Positions 10,991 through 20,641 of a DNA stretch of 64,000 bases are shown here, one piece after another. The position numbers were made by a program, and so were the translations under genes. The first letter of the stretch is position 1. Each line of letters opens with the position of its first letter. The notes beneath the pieces are model-generated. The model did no database searches. It had not been told where the DNA came from and saw nothing but the letters and a program-made list of their open reading frames with translations. This DNA is from Mycobacterium colombiense CECT 3035. GTDB lineage: Bacteria; Actinomycetota; Actinomycetes; Mycobacteriales; Mycobacteriaceae. Location of the stretch: the NCBI RefSeq assembly GCF_002105755.1, contig NZ_CP020821.1, forward strand, positions 1,736,001 to 1,800,000. Reading direction: 5' to 3'.

Positions 10991-11683
10991 GTGAAGCTGT
11001 TGGGCCGCAAGAAGGACCAGGACACCGACCTCGACGAGAACGCCGCCATCGCGGGCGGCTCCGCCGTTGCTGGCGCCTCGGGCGACGCGACCCGCGAGGC
11101 GCAGCGGACGGGCCCCAAGGGGCGCCCCACGCCCAAGCGCAATGAGGCCCGCCGCAATGTGAGGAAGGGGCCGGTGGCGCCCGCGCCCATGACCGCCTCC
11201 GAGGCGCGGGCCAGGCGCAAGACGCTGGCCGGTCCCAAGCTCAGCCGCGAGGAGCGGCGGGCCGACAAGGCCGCGAACCGCGCCCGCATGTCGAACCGGC
11301 GGGAAAAGATGATGGCCGGCGAGGAGGGCTACCTGCTGCCGCGCGACCAGGGCCCCATCCGCCGCTACGTTCGCGACGTGGTGGACTCCCGTCGCAACCT
11401 GCTGGGCCTGTTCATGCCCTCGACCCTGTTCCTGATGTTCGTCATGTTCGGCGTCCCGCAGCTGCAGCTGTGGGTGTCGCCGGCCATGCTGGTGCTGATG
11501 GCCGTGATGAGCGTCGACGGCCTGATCCTGGGCCGCAAGGTCAGCAAGCTGGTCGACGCCAAGTTCCCGAGCAACACCGAAAGCCGTTGGAAGCTTGGCC
11601 TGTACGCCGCTGGCCGGGCCTCTCAGATGCGCCGGTTGCGCGCGCCGAGGCCCCAGGTCAAGCACGGCGCCAGTGTCGGCTGA
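10991..11683 (+). CDS. DUF3043 membrane protein, Rv2206-like
   Basis: This 230-residue protein starts with GTG at 10991 (VKLLGRKK). The first 110 residues are very basic and hydrophilic and include RREKMMAGEEGYLLPRDQGP, typical of DUF3043. Two transmembrane helices follow (around residues 138-155 and 160-178), then a short basic tail. It corresponds to Rv2206. No enzymatic motif is visible and the function is unknown. It is followed after 27 bases by cobU on the same strand. Confidence 0.85.
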   Translation: MKLLGRKKDQDTDLDENAAIAGGSAVAGASGDATREAQRTGPKGRPTPKRNEARRNVRKGPVAPAPMTASEARARRKTLAGPKLSREERRADKAANRARMSNRREKMMAGEEGYLLPRDQGPIRRYVRDVVDSRRNLLGLFMPSTLFLMFVMFGVPQLQLWVSPAMLVLMAVMSVDGLILGRKVSKLVDAKFPSNTESRWKLGLYAAGRASQMRRLRAPRPQVKHGASVG

Positions 11684-11710
11684 AGCCCGCCGGAAGGCGG
11701 GCTGACACCG

Positions 11711-12247
11711 GTGCGCACCCTGGTGCTCGGCGGGATCAGGTCAGGCAAATCGCAGTGGGCGGAGGAAGCCATCGCCGACGGGTTGCCGGCCGGGCACGCG
11801 GTTAACTACCTGGCGCCCGGGCCGCCCGGCCACGACGACGCGGCCTGGGCGCACCGGATCGCCCAGCATCGCAGCCGCCGGCCCGAGCACTGGTCCACGA
11901 TCGAAACCGACGACATCGCAACGCAATTGCGTCAATCGCCGGGCACGCCCACGCTGGTCGACGACTTGGGCACCTGGCTGACCAGCGCGCTGGACCGCAC
12001 CGGCGCCTGGGACGGCGGCTCGGTGGCGGCTCCCGTCGATGACCTGCTGGCCGCGGTCGGCGACTTCGCTTCCCCGCTGGTGCTGGTCAGCCCGGAGGTC
12101 GGGTTGACCGTCGTGCCCGCCACCGCCGCCGGGCGCCGGTTCGCCGACGAACTGGGCGGGCTGAACCAGCGCCTCGCCCGGTTGTGCGACCGGGTGGTGC
12201 TGGTGGTGGCCGGGCAACCGGTGCCGATCAAACCGGCGGGCGCCTGA
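11711..12247 (+). CDS. cobU: Adenosylcobinamide kinase / guanylyltransferase
   Basis: This 178-residue CobU phosphorylates adenosylcobinamide and transfers GMP to it in the nucleotide-loop step of cobalamin synthesis. The P-loop GGIRSGKS is at residues 7-14, and an [12 protein letters not shown] segment and the terminal [19 protein letters not shown] are typical. The stop overlaps the cobT start (TGATG). In H37Rv I recall cobU at a separate locus (Rv0254c), so a complete cobU-cobT-cobS string here is a difference. A second cobU elsewhere in this genome cannot be excluded. Confidence 0.92.
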   Translation: MRTLVLGGIRSGKSQWAEEAIADGLPAGHAVNYLAPGPPGHDDAAWAHRIAQHRSRRPEHWSTIETDDIATQLRQSPGTPTLVDDLGTWLTSALDRTGAWDGGSVAAPVDDLLAAVGDFASPLVLVSPEVGLTVVPATAAGRRFADELGGLNQRLARLCDRVVLVVAGQPVPIKPAGA

Positions 12248-13299
12248 TGGAATTCGCCACCGTCTCGCCGCCCGACGCCGGCGTCGCCGCGGCCGCCCGC
12301 GCCCGCCAGGACACCCTGACCAAGCCCCGGGGCGCGCTGGGCCGCCTCGAGGATTTGTCGGTGTGGGTCGCGTCGTGCCAAGGGCAGTGTCCGCCACAGC
12401 AATTCGAGCGCGCCCGGGTGGTCGTGTTCGCCGGCGACCACGGCGTCGCCCGCTCGGGGGTGTCGGCCTATCCGCCGGAGGTGACGGCGCAGATGGTCGC
12501 CAACTTCGACGCCGGCGGCGCCGCGATCAACGCCCTGGCCGACGTCGCCGGGGCGACGGTGCGGGTCGCGGACCTCGCGGTGGACGCCGACCCGCTGACC
12601 GAACGGATCGGCGCGCACAAGGTGCGGCGCGCCAGCGGGGACATCCGGGTCGAGGACGCGTTGAGCGACGACGAGACCGCGCGGGCGCTCGCCGCGGGAG
12701 CCGCCATCGCCGACGAGGAGGTCGACGCCGGCGCCGACCTGCTGATCGCGGGCGACATGGGAATCGGAAACACCACGGCCGCAACGGTATTGGTGGCGGC
12801 GCTGACGAACGTCGAGCCGGTCGTGGCGGTGGGCTTCGGGACCGGGATCGACGACGCCGGCTGGGCCCGCAAGACCGCCGCGGTGCGCGACGCCCTGTTC
12901 CGCGCGCGCCAGGTGCTGCCCGATCCGGTCGCACTGCTGCGCCGCGCCGGCGGCGCGGACCTGGCCGCGATGGCCGGCTTTTGCGCGCAGGCGGCGGTGC
13001 GGCGCACGCCGCTGCTGCTGGACGGCATGGCGGTGACGGCGGCCGCGCTGGTCGCCGAGCACCTGGCGCCGGGCGCGCGGCTGTGGTGGCAGGCCGGTCA
13101 CCGGTCCACCGAACCCGCCCACGGGTTGGCGCTGACGGCGCTGGACCTGGAGCCGATCCTCGACCTGCGGATGCGGCTGGGCGAGGGCACCGGCGCCGCG
13201 GTCGCGCTGCCGGTGCTGCGCGCCGCGGTGGCCGCCCTGTCGTCGATGGCGACCTTCACCCAGGCCGGCGTGTCCGACCGGCCCGCTCCCCCATCGTGA
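12247..13299 (+). CDS. cobT: Nicotinate-nucleotide:dimethylbenzimidazole phosphoribosyltransferase
   Basis: This 350-residue CobT makes alpha-ribazole phosphate for the lower ligand of cobalamin. Visible motifs are [10 protein letters not shown] near the N-terminus, [17 protein letters not shown] (residues about 61-77), [11 protein letters not shown], and a C-terminal [22 protein letters not shown]. The glutamate in the latter is the likely catalytic base. The ATG at 12247 overlaps the cobU stop, and the cobT stop overlaps the cobS start (GTGA), so the three genes form one translationally coupled unit. It corresponds to Rv2207. Confidence 0.95.
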   Translation: MEFATVSPPDAGVAAAARARQDTLTKPRGALGRLEDLSVWVASCQGQCPPQQFERARVVVFAGDHGVARSGVSAYPPEVTAQMVANFDAGGAAINALADVAGATVRVADLAVDADPLTERIGAHKVRRASGDIRVEDALSDDETARALAAGAAIADEEVDAGADLLIAGDMGIGNTTAATVLVAALTNVEPVVAVGFGTGIDDAGWARKTAAVRDALFRARQVLPDPVALLRRAGGADLAAMAGFCAQAAVRRTPLLLDGMAVTAAALVAEHLAPGARLWWQAGHRSTEPAHGLALTALDLEPILDLRMRLGEGTGAAVALPVLRAAVAALSSMATFTQAGVSDRPAPPS

Positions 13300-14054
13300 T
13301 CCGTTCGCTGGCAACGGCTTTCGCCTTCGGCACGGTGCTGCCCGTGCCGGGCAACGCCCCGATGGGCCGCGGCGCCATGACCGCGCTGCCGGTGGTGGGC
13401 GCCGCGCTGGGGGCGCTGGCCGCCGCCGTGACGTGGGGCGGCGGCTGGGTGTTCGGACGGTCCAGCCCGCTGCCCGGCCTGCTCGCGGTCGCGGTGCTGT
13501 TGCTCGCGACCCGCGGCCTGCATGTCGACGGCCTCGCCGACACCGCCGACGGCCTGGGCTGCTACGGGCCGCCGCAGCGGGCGCTGGCGGTGATGCGCGA
13601 GGGGGCGGCCGGGCCGTTCGGCGTCGCCGCCGTCGTCGTGGTGATCATGCTGCAGGCACTGGCGTTTTCGGCGCTGGGGGCCACCGGCCGGGTCGTTCCC
13701 GGGGTGGCTGCGGTGGCCGTGGCGGTTTTCGCGGGCCGGGTGGCCGCGGTGCTGGCCGGCCACCGGTCGGTGCCGGCCGCCGACGGCAGCGCCCTGGGCG
13801 TCCGCGTCGCCGGGACCCAGCCGACTCTGGTGGTGGCCGCCTGGGTGGCGGTGCTGCTGGCCGCCTCGGTGCCGGCCGGGTCGCGGCCGTGGCAGGGGCC
13901 GGCGGCGGTGCTGTTGGGCCTGGGCTGCGGAGCGGTCCTGGTGCGGCACTGCGTGCGCCGATTCGGCGGCATCACCGGTGACGTGCTGGGCGCCGCGATC
14001 GAGCTGACCACGACGGTGACCGCGGTGCTGCTCGCGGGCGCGGTGCGGTTCTAG
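13296..14054 (+). CDS. cobS: Adenosylcobinamide-GDP ribazoletransferase
   Basis: This 252-residue integral membrane cobalamin synthase joins adenosylcobinamide-GDP and alpha-ribazole. It is rich in Ala, Val and Leu with about six to seven hydrophobic helices. The metal-binding motif [17 protein letters not shown] lies near residues 70-86, and the C-terminal [13 protein letters not shown] motif is present. The start is the GTG at 13296, overlapping the cobT stop. It corresponds to Rv2208. The IS481-family element begins 14 bases after its stop, and no copy of the membrane protein Rv2209 follows. Confidence 0.94.
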   Translation: MIRSLATAFAFGTVLPVPGNAPMGRGAMTALPVVGAALGALAAAVTWGGGWVFGRSSPLPGLLAVAVLLLATRGLHVDGLADTADGLGCYGPPQRALAVMREGAAGPFGVAAVVVVIMLQALAFSALGATGRVVPGVAAVAVAVFAGRVAAVLAGHRSVPAADGSALGVRVAGTQPTLVVAAWVAVLLAASVPAGSRPWQGPAAVLLGLGCGAVLVRHCVRRFGGITGDVLGAAIELTTTVTAVLLAGAVRF

Positions 14055-14062
14055 CCCCGGGA

Positions 14063-14068
14063 GCTAGC
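14063..14068. repeat. Left 6-bp target-site duplication of the IS element
   Basis: GCTAGC abuts the left inverted repeat and is repeated at 15160-15165 beside the right one. It fits NCTAGN, the target preference known for IS481. The TAG inside this copy, read on the minus strand, is the stop codon of the transposase. Confidence 0.85.
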
Positions 14069-15053
14069 TGTACTGACCTGAGAGGTTAAGTACGCGGCTG
14101 GCGGGTGGTTGGCCGCCGAGTGCGGTGTGGCCGCGATGGTGATTGTAGGTGTGTAGCCACCGGGGAAATTCTTCGCAGCGTTCGGTATCGCTGCGGTAGA
14201 GCCGTGCGTAGGCCCATTCATCGGCCAGGGTGCGGTGGAATCGCTCGACTTTGCCGTTGGTCTGGGGCCGGTAGGGCCGGGTGCGTCGGTGTTCGATGCC
14301 TGCCAGGGCCTCTCGAAAGGTGTGGGAGCGGTAGCAGGAACCATTGTCAGTCAACACCTTGCGGACGGTGATGCCGCACTCGGTAAACCAGGCGTTGGCC
14401 CGCGCCCAAAACGCGGCGGCGGTGTGCTGGCGCTCATCGCTGAGCAGTTCGCTGTAGGCCAACCGTGAGTAGCCATCGATCGCGGTATGCAGAAAGTGGT
14501 GGCCGTGGAGCGGATCACCATGCTTGCTGCGCTGGCCTGAACTCTTGTCGGCTCTGGTGTTGTGGTTACCGGCGATGCGGCCCAACATCCGCCAGCCGCC
14601 GCCAGCCGGGATTTTGCCAAGCTTTTTGACGTCAACATGCACCATGTCACCGCAGCTGGCGGGCTCCATCCGACGGACAACGCGGCCCGTACAGCGGTCC
14701 AACCACCGTAATTTGGCCATCCCGTAGCGGGTCAGTACCCGATGCACCGTGGAGGGATGAATGCCCAGCAGATACCCGATCCGTGCGGGCCCCCAGCGCC
14801 GCAGGACGCGGACTTTGATGATGCGACGCTCGGTACGAGTCGGAGTCCGCTGTGGGCTGCGGTGCGGGCGCGAACTGCGGTCGACCATGCCCGCAGCCCC
14901 CAACGTGCGGTACCGGTCGGCCCACCGCCACGCCGTCGTTGCTGACACCTGGAACCGTTCCGCGGCACGCCGCAGCGGCCATCCATCCTCGACAACACAA
15001 CGAGCCAGCCGCAGACGGCCGGTTTCTGACAATGGAGCATTACGGTGGGACAC
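14064..15053 (-). CDS. IS481-family transposase
   Basis: This DDE transposase of about 329 residues has an N-terminal helix-turn-helix region (WPLRRAAERFQVSATTAWRW) and a second winged-helix segment near GPARIGYLLGIHPSTVHRVL. The RNase-H-fold core has catalytic residues in MVHVDVKKLGK (Asp), VLTDNGSCY (Asp) and NGKVERFHRTLADEW (Glu). I chose the GTG at 15053 (VSHRNAPLSETGRLRLAR) over the ATG at 15101 because relatives start there and GGAGG lies 5 bases upstream. The reading frame runs past the element end, and its TAG stop is supplied by the duplicated target CTAG. Confidence 0.9.
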   Translation of the reverse strand: MSHRNAPLSETGRLRLARCVVEDGWPLRRAAERFQVSATTAWRWADRYRTLGAAGMVDRSSRPHRSPQRTPTRTERRIIKVRVLRRWGPARIGYLLGIHPSTVHRVLTRYGMAKLRWLDRCTGRVVRRMEPASCGDMVHVDVKKLGKIPAGGGWRMLGRIAGNHNTRADKSSGQRSKHGDPLHGHHFLHTAIDGYSRLAYSELLSDERQHTAAAFWARANAWFTECGITVRKVLTDNGSCYRSHTFREALAGIEHRRTRPYRPQTNGKVERFHRTLADEWAYARLYRSDTERCEEFPRWLHTYNHHRGHTALGGQPPASRVLNLSGQYS

Positions 15054-15159
15054 GAAGACCTCCGAAGTGAGCAGTGCGTTCCTCGACAGCTCGCACTTCA
15101 CTCGGAGGTCTTCGTCATGTCACCACGCCACGCCGTCACCAACGTCCGTGGTCAGTACA
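14069..15159 (-). mobile_element. IS481-family insertion sequence (1091 bp)
   Basis: The element is bounded by terminal inverted repeats starting TGTACTGACC at 14069-14078 and its complement at 15150-15159. The match is perfect for 10 bases and then partial for about 16 more. A 6-base GCTAGC duplication flanks it. It carries one transposase gene on the minus strand. It sits between cobS and ilvE, with the right junction exactly at the ilvE stop codon. The intact frame, matched ends and unchanged duplications suggest a fairly recent, possibly active copy. Confidence 0.9.
15052..15115 (-). promoter_or_regulatory. Hairpin covering the transposase ribosome-binding site and start
   Basis: Arms at 15052-15065 and 15102-15115 are perfectly complementary over 14 bases (ACGAAGACCTCCGA and its complement), and weaker pairing extends the stem inward. 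The inner arm contains the GGAGG and part of the GTG start of the transposase. A transcript entering from ilvE would fold and hide the start. A promoter inside the loop side would give an mRNA lacking the outer arm. Such folding is known for other IS families; here it is inferred. Confidence 0.6.
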
Positions 15160-15165
15160 GCTAGC
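15160..15165. repeat. Right 6-bp target-site duplication of the IS element
   Basis: This is the second copy of GCTAGC, directly next to the right inverted repeat. Its central CTA is the complement of the ilvE TAG stop (15161-15163), so the insertion hit the stop codon and the duplication restored it. Confidence 0.85.
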
Positions 15166-16270
15166 CCAGCCGGGCCATCCAGCCGTGGGTGTCGGCGAAC
15201 GTGCCGCGCTGGATCCCGGTCAGCGTGTCCCGCAACGCCATCGTCACCTCGCCGGGCTGACCGTCGGCGACGGTGAATTCGGCGTCGCCGTATTTCACGT
15301 GCGAGACCGGCGTGATGACCGCGGCGGTGCCACAGGCGAACACCTCGGTGATCTCCCCGGCGGCGGCCTTCTTCTGCCACTCGTCGATATCGATCTTGCG
15401 CTCCTCGACGGAGAATCCGGCATCAATGGCCAACTGCAGCAAGGAGTTCCGGGTGATACCGGGCAGCAGCGAGCCGGACAGCTCCGGGGTGACCAGCCGC
15501 GCCGATCCGCCGCTGCCGAACACGAAGAAGATGTTCATCCCGCCCATCTCTTCGACGAAGCGTCGCTCCACGGCGTCCAGCCACACCACCTGGTCGCAGT
15601 CGTTGGCCGCGGCCTCGGCCTGGGCCGACAGCGAGGCCGCGTAGTTGCCGCCGAACTTGGCGGCGCCGGTGCCGCCGGGGCTGGCCCGCACGTACTCCGT
15701 CGACACCCAGACGGTGACCGGGCTGATGCCGCCCTTGAAATACGCGCCGGCCGGCGAGGCGATCAGCAGGTAGCGGTACCGCTTGGACGGCCGCACACCT
15801 AGCCCGGGCTCGGTGGCGATGACGAACGGGCGCAGGTACAGCGCCTCCTCGCCGCCGGCCGCCGGGACCCAGGCGTTGTCGACGGCGATCAGCTGGCGCA
15901 GCGACTCCATGAACAGCTCTTCGGGCAGCTCCGGGATGGCGAGCCGGCGCGCCGAGGACCGCAGCCGGGCGGCGTTGGCCTCAGCGCGAAACGACACGAT
16001 CGAGCCGTCGGCCCAGCGGTACGCCTTGAGCCCCTCGAAGATCTCCTGCGCGTAGTGCAGCACGATCGCCGACGGGTCCAGCTCGATGGGGCCGTACGGG
16101 ATGACGCGCGCGTCGTGCCAACCTTCACCGGCGTCGTCGTAATCGATCGACACCATGTGATCGGTGAAGTACTTGCCGAAACCCGGCTCGGCCAGGATGG
16201 TTTCGCGTTCGGCATCGGTTGCCGGACGTGCCGAGCGCGAAACCGTGAACTCGAGGGAGCCACTGGTCAT
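15161..16270 (-). CDS. ilvE: Branched-chain amino acid aminotransferase
   Basis: This 369-residue fold-type IV PLP aminotransferase catalyses the last step of Leu, Ile and Val synthesis and the first step of their breakdown. The PLP lysine is in [12 protein letters not shown] near residue 204, and the phosphate and substrate loops [10 protein letters not shown] and [10 protein letters not shown] are present. Length and start (MTSGSLEF) match Rv2210c. The C-terminus is intact: its TAG stop is embedded in the target duplication of the neighbouring IS element, so any transcript leaving ilvE now runs into the IS. Confidence 0.95.
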   Translation of the reverse strand: MTSGSLEFTVSRSARPATDAERETILAEPGFGKYFTDHMVSIDYDDAGEGWHDARVIPYGPIELDPSAIVLHYAQEIFEGLKAYRWADGSIVSFRAEANAARLRSSARRLAIPELPEELFMESLRQLIAVDNAWVPAAGGEEALYLRPFVIATEPGLGVRPSKRYRYLLIASPAGAYFKGGISPVTVWVSTEYVRASPGGTGAAKFGGNYAASLSAQAEAAANDCDQVVWLDAVERRFVEEMGGMNIFFVFGSGGSARLVTPELSGSLLPGITRNSLLQLAIDAGFSVEERKIDIDEWQKKAAAGEITEVFACGTAAVITPVSHVKYGDAEFTVADGQPGEVTMALRDTLTGIQRGTFADTHGWMARLG

Positions 16271-16325
16271 TGGCCGATTGTATATCCGCCTACCGAATCG
16301 GATTTCGCCCGCGCACGCGGCGCCG

Positions 16326-17441
16326 CTAGCGGGTTTTCACCGCGACGAAGGGCGGGCCCACCACTTCGCACGCGGCGGGCCGGCCGCGGACGTCGACCGT
16401 GACCTGCTGGCCGTCCTCGATTCCGGCGTCGGCGTCGATGAGCGCCAGGGCGATCCCGGCCTGCAGCGTCGGCGAGAACGTGCCCGAGGTTGTGACCCCG
16501 ACCGGCGCGTCGCCGGCGAGCACCGTCAGCCCGGCGCGCAGCACGCCGCGGCCCACCATCCGCAGCCCGCGCAGCAGCCGCGCCGGTCCGGCCTCCTTCT
16601 CGGCCAGCAGGGCGTCGCGGCCGAAGAACGCGTCCTTCTTCCAGCCGATCGCCCAACCGCAGCGGGCCTGCAGCGGGGAGATGTCGAGCGCGAGTTCGTG
16701 GCCGTGCAGCGGGTAGCCCATCTCGGTGCGCAGGGTGTCGCGCGCGCCCAGGCCGGCCGGCTCGCCGCCGGCCGCGCCGACCGCGGTGGCCAGGGCGTCG
16801 AACAGCACACCGGCGGAGTCCCACGGCGGCAGCAGCTCGTAGCCGTGCTCACCGGTGTAGCCGGTGCGGCAGACCCGCACCGGTACGCCGTCGAACGAGG
16901 TGTCGGCGTACGCCATGTAGTCCATCTCGGTGGGCAGGCCAAGCCGGCCGAGCACGTCGGCCGACCGCGGGCCCTGCACGGCCAGCACCGCGAACGAGCG
17001 GTGCTGGTTGGTGATGGTCAGCCCGGCCCCCGGCCCGGCCTCAGCGGCGGCCTGCAGCGCCTCGACCACCGCGGCGGTGTTGGCCGCGTTGGGCACCAGG
17101 AAGATCTCGTCGTCGTCGACGTAGTAGGCGATCAGGTCGTCGATGACGCCACCGGATTCGGTGCAGCACAACGTGTATTGCGCCTTGCCGGGCCCGATCC
17201 GGTTCAGGTCGTTGGTGAGCGCGGAGTTGACGAACTGCGCCGCCCCCGACCCGCGGACCAGCGCCTTGCCCAGGTGGCTGACGTCGAAGAGGCCGACCGC
17301 GTTGCGCGTGGCGTTGTGCTCGCTGACGGTGCCGGCATACGACACCGGCATCAGCCAGCCGCCGAATTCGGCGAAATTGGCGCCCAAGCTCCGGTGACGG
17401 TCTTCCAGCGGTCCGTGCAGCAGGTCGGCTTCAGTGCTCAC
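16326..17441 (-). CDS. gcvT: Glycine cleavage system T protein (aminomethyltransferase)
   Basis: This 371-residue GcvT transfers the methylene group from the lipoyl-bound intermediate of H protein to tetrahydrofolate and releases ammonia. It shows the N-terminal [16 protein letters not shown], the FDVSHLGK motif, the [15 protein letters not shown] segment and the C-terminal [13 protein letters not shown]. It corresponds to Rv2211c. It is divergent from pepB with only about 50 bases between starts. The adenylate cyclase gene Rv2212, which I recall in this interval in H37Rv, is missing. No glycine riboswitch is visible. Confidence 0.95.
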   Translation of the reverse strand: MSTEADLLHGPLEDRHRSLGANFAEFGGWLMPVSYAGTVSEHNATRNAVGLFDVSHLGKALVRGSGAAQFVNSALTNDLNRIGPGKAQYTLCCTESGGVIDDLIAYYVDDDEIFLVPNAANTAAVVEALQAAAEAGPGAGLTITNQHRSFAVLAVQGPRSADVLGRLGLPTEMDYMAYADTSFDGVPVRVCRTGYTGEHGYELLPPWDSAGVLFDALATAVGAAGGEPAGLGARDTLRTEMGYPLHGHELALDISPLQARCGWAIGWKKDAFFGRDALLAEKEAGPARLLRGLRMVGRGVLRAGLTVLAGDAPVGVTTSGTFSPTLQAGIALALIDADAGIEDGQQVTVDVRGRPAACEVVGPPFVAVKTR

Positions 17442-17491
17442 GACTCTTCACCCTAATCAGCCGTAAAGAGCGGACCGTTAGGGTGATGCGG

Positions 17492-19039
17492 ATGAGCACA
17501 GAACCCGGTTACGCCTCCCCCGCTGTCACCGTCGCCTCCTCGCTGCCGCGGCGCGCCGCCGCGTCCACCGTGCTGATCGTGCCCGTCGTCTCGACCGGCG
17601 AGGACGACAAGCCGGGCGCGGCCGTCGCCGCGGCCGAGCCGTTCCTGTCCTCCGACGCGGTCGCCGAGATCGAGTCCGGTCTGCGGGCGCTGGAGGCCAC
17701 CGGTGGCGCCGAGCAGGTGCACCGGCTGGTGGTGGGCTCGCTGCCGGTGTCCAGCGTGCTGACCGTCGGCCTCGGCAAATCGCGATCCGACTGGCCGGCC
17801 GACACCATCCGTCGCGCCGCCGGCGTGGCCGCGCGATCGCTCGGCAAGACCGAATCGGTGATCACCACGCTGGGCGAGCTGCCCGGCGAGGGCATCGCCT
17901 CGGCCGCCGTCGAGGGCCTGATCCTGGGCAGCTACCGGTTCACCGAATTCCGCAGCGACAAGACGGCACCCAAAGACCAAGGGCTGCGCAAGATCACGGT
18001 GCTCGCTACCGCAAAGGACGCCAAGAACGACGCCGCGCACGGTGCCGCGGTGGCGACCGCCGTCGCCACCGCGCGCGACTTCGTCAACACCCCGCCCAGC
18101 CACCTCTTCCCCGCCGAATTCGCCAAGCGCGCAAGGGCTTTGGGTGAGTCCGTCGGCCTCGAGGTGGAGGTGCTGGACGACAAGGCGCTGCGCAACGGCG
18201 GCTACGGCGGCATCATCGGCGTCGGGCAGGGCTCGTCGCGTCCCCCGCGGCTGGTGCGCCTGATCCACCGCGGTTCCAAGCTGGCCAAGAAGCCCAAGCA
18301 GGCCAAGCGAGTCGCCCTGGTCGGCAAGGGCGTCACCTTCGACACCGGCGGCATCTCGATCAAGCCCGCGGCCGGCATGCACCACATGACCTCGGACATG
18401 GGCGGGGCCGCCGCGGTGATCGCGACCGTCGCGCTGGCCGCGCAACGCAAGCTTCCGATCGACGTGATCGCCACCGTGCCGATGGCCGAGAACATGCCCT
18501 CGGCCACCGCGCAGCGCCCGGGCGACGTGCTGACGCAGTACGGCGGCATCACGGTCGAGGTGCAGAACACCGACGCGGAGGGCCGGCTGATCCTGGCCGA
18601 CGCCATCGTGCGGGCGTGCGAGGACGACCCCGACTACCTGATCGAGACGTCCACCCTGACCGGCGCGCAGACGGTGGCGCTGGGCGCCCGGATCCCCGGG
18701 GTGATGGGCAGCGACGAATTCCGCGACCGCGTCGCGTCGATCTCGCAACGGGTCGGCGAGAACGGCTGGCCGATGCCGCTGCCCGACGAGCTCAAGGAAG
18801 ACCTGAAGTCCACGGTGGCCGACCTGTCCAACATCAGCGGGCAGCGCTTCGCCGGCATGCTGGTGGCCGGGGTGTTCCTGCGCGAGTTCGTCGCCGACGG
18901 CGTGGGCTGGGCGCACATCGACGTGGCCGGCCCGGCCTACAACACCGGCAGCCCGTGGGGCTACTCGCCCAAGGGTTCCACCGGCGTGCCGACCCGGACC
19001 ATGTTCGCGGTCCTGGAGGACATCGCCGACAAGGGCTAG
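17492..19039 (+). CDS. pepB: Leucyl aminopeptidase (M17 family)
   Basis: This 515-residue cytosolic aminopeptidase has the same length as Rv2213. It is a two-metal hexameric enzyme of family M17. The metal-binding and catalytic motifs are [16 protein letters not shown] (about residue 275), SDMGGAAAV and the family signature [13 protein letters not shown] (about residue 355). The start is the third of three closely spaced in-frame start codons (GTG 17483, ATG 17486, ATG 17492), chosen because it gives MSTEPGY as in the H37Rv protein. It is convergent with the FAD oxidoreductase gene. Confidence 0.95.
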   Translation: MSTEPGYASPAVTVASSLPRRAAASTVLIVPVVSTGEDDKPGAAVAAAEPFLSSDAVAEIESGLRALEATGGAEQVHRLVVGSLPVSSVLTVGLGKSRSDWPADTIRRAAGVAARSLGKTESVITTLGELPGEGIASAAVEGLILGSYRFTEFRSDKTAPKDQGLRKITVLATAKDAKNDAAHGAAVATAVATARDFVNTPPSHLFPAEFAKRARALGESVGLEVEVLDDKALRNGGYGGIIGVGQGSSRPPRLVRLIHRGSKLAKKPKQAKRVALVGKGVTFDTGGISIKPAAGMHHMTSDMGGAAAVIATVALAAQRKLPIDVIATVPMAENMPSATAQRPGDVLTQYGGITVEVQNTDAEGRLILADAIVRACEDDPDYLIETSTLTGAQTVALGARIPGVMGSDEFRDRVASISQRVGENGWPMPLPDELKEDLKSTVADLSNISGQRFAGMLVAGVFLREFVADGVGWAHIDVAGPAYNTGSPWGYSPKGSTGVPTRTMFAVLEDIADKG

Positions 19040-19040
19040 T

Positions 19041-19064
19041 AAACGGCTAGCCGGTCAGCCGTTT
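19041..19064. terminator. Short hairpin between convergent pepB and FAD oxidoreductase genes
   Basis: AAACGGCT and its exact complement AGCCGTTT enclose an 8-base loop just after the pepB stop. The complementary strand offers the same stem at the end of the opposing gene, with a T-run only in the arm. It is a modest candidate for a bidirectional terminator. Confidence 0.4.
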
Positions 19065-20641
19065 GAGCACGGCGCGGCCCAGCTTGCGGCGCGGCCAGCC
19101 GGTCGCGCCGTCGGCGGCCAGCGCGGCGTTGGCCGCGTTGCGCCCGCATGCCCCGTGCACCGAGCCCCCCGGCGTCGCCGACGCGCTGCCCAAATAGAGC
19201 CGCTCGACGGGTGTTTCGGCCCGCCCCATGCCCGGCGCCGGGCGAAAGACCAACATCTGTTGCAGCTGCGCGGTTCCGCCGTTGAGCGCCCCGAGATGCA
19301 GGTTGGCGTCGTTGGCCTCCAGGTCCGACGGCCGCTGCACGAACCTGCCGATCACCGCCGACCCGAAGCCCGGCGCATGCTCTTCGATGACTCGGTCCAC
19401 CGCCGACGCCAACAGCTCCGCTGACGCGTCGTCGGACACATTCCGCGGCAAATGCGTGTAGGCCCAGACGCTTTCGGTGCCGGCCGGCGATCTGGTCGGA
19501 TCCGCCGTGGTGGTCTGCCCCAACAACATGAACGGATGCTCGGGTATCACCCGGGTGTTCAGGTCGGCCATCCAGCGGGTCAGTCCGTCGCCGTCGGCCC
19601 CCAGGTGCACCGTGCCCACGGACCGCAGCTTTTCCGCACGCCACGGAATCGGTTCTGCCAGCGCATAGTTCACCTTCACCACAGGCGGATCCCACTCGTA
19701 GTGCTCGAGGTCGCGTCGCAGCGCCTGCGGCACCGCGTCGGCGGGCAGCATGTCGCAGAACAAGCGTGGCGCCGTCACGTCGGCCACCACCGCACGGCGG
19801 GCGGTCACCGAGCGCCCCGCGGAGGTGGTGACCCCGACCGCGCGGCCGGCCCGCACGTGGATGCGAGAAACGTTCTGATTGCATTCGATTCGCGCCCCGG
19901 CCGAGCAGGCGCGTTTCACCAGCGCCGCGGTGAGCTGGCCGGATCCGCCGACCGGCACCGGCCAGCCGCCGTCCTGGGCGAGCATCGTCATCAGGAAGCC
20001 CATGGCGCCGCTGATCGGCGCGTCCGGCGGGACGTCGGCGTGCATTGCATTGCCCAACAACAACACTCGCGGCGCCTCGCCCTCGAACAACTGACTCGCC
20101 ATCGCGTTGGCCGGCTGCACCAGCAGGCGCGCGACCCGGACCGCTTCCGGCGTGCCGAGCCTGCGCAGCAGCCCGAGCAGGGGGCGCACCGGCGGGAAGG
20201 GGGCCAGCATCGCGTCGAGCAGCGGGGCCTTGATCTTGTTCCACAGCTCGACCAGGCGCCACCAGTTCTCGCCGTCGGCGGGCGTTCGCCGCGCGAATTC
20301 CGCTGCCGTCTTTGCGGGATCGTGATACACGATCGGCGGATCATCGTCGGCGGCGCTGCGCGGGTGCCCGACCACCGTCGGCGCATGCGACCAGCGCAGC
20401 CCGTGATCCTCCAACTTCAGCGCCGCCATCGCCGGGGACGCCACCGTCATCGGGTAGTACGAGCTGAACAGGTCGGTGATGTAGCCCGGCGTCAGCTCGG
20501 CGCTGCGCACCGCCCCGCCCGGCTCGGGCTGGGCTTCCAGCACCAGCACGTCCCAGCCCACGTCGGCCAGCATCGACGCCGCCACCAGGCCGTGGTGTCC
20601 CGCCCGATCACGACCGCATCGGCGGTGTCGCGCACGGTCAC
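19047..20641 (-). CDS. Phytoene-desaturase-like FAD oxidoreductase (frameshifted in this sequence)
   Basis: This is a CrtI-like NAD(P)/FAD-dependent oxidoreductase of about 531 residues once one base is restored. The start is GTG at 20641, overlapping the stop of the SRPBCC gene (GTGA). The dinucleotide-binding loop begins ADAVVIG in one frame and continues as VAASMLADVGWDVLVLEA in another. Adding a G to the GGGCGGG stretch (20599-20605) gives GAGHHGLVAA, the expected Rossmann motif. The C-terminal motif YLGSASATPGGSVHGACG is typical of the family. The substrate is unknown; carotenoid, retinoid or lipid are all possible. The break may be a sequencing error. Confidence 0.8.

Noticed and set aside
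15101..15118. ATG at 15101 as the transposase start
   Set aside because: It lies at the far edge of the stem and lacks a good ribosome-binding site. The GTG at 15053 has GGAGG and fits the family N-terminus.
17442..17491. Glycine riboswitch before gcvT
   Set aside because: The gap to pepB is about 50 bases, too short for a glycine aptamer, and no conserved motif is seen.
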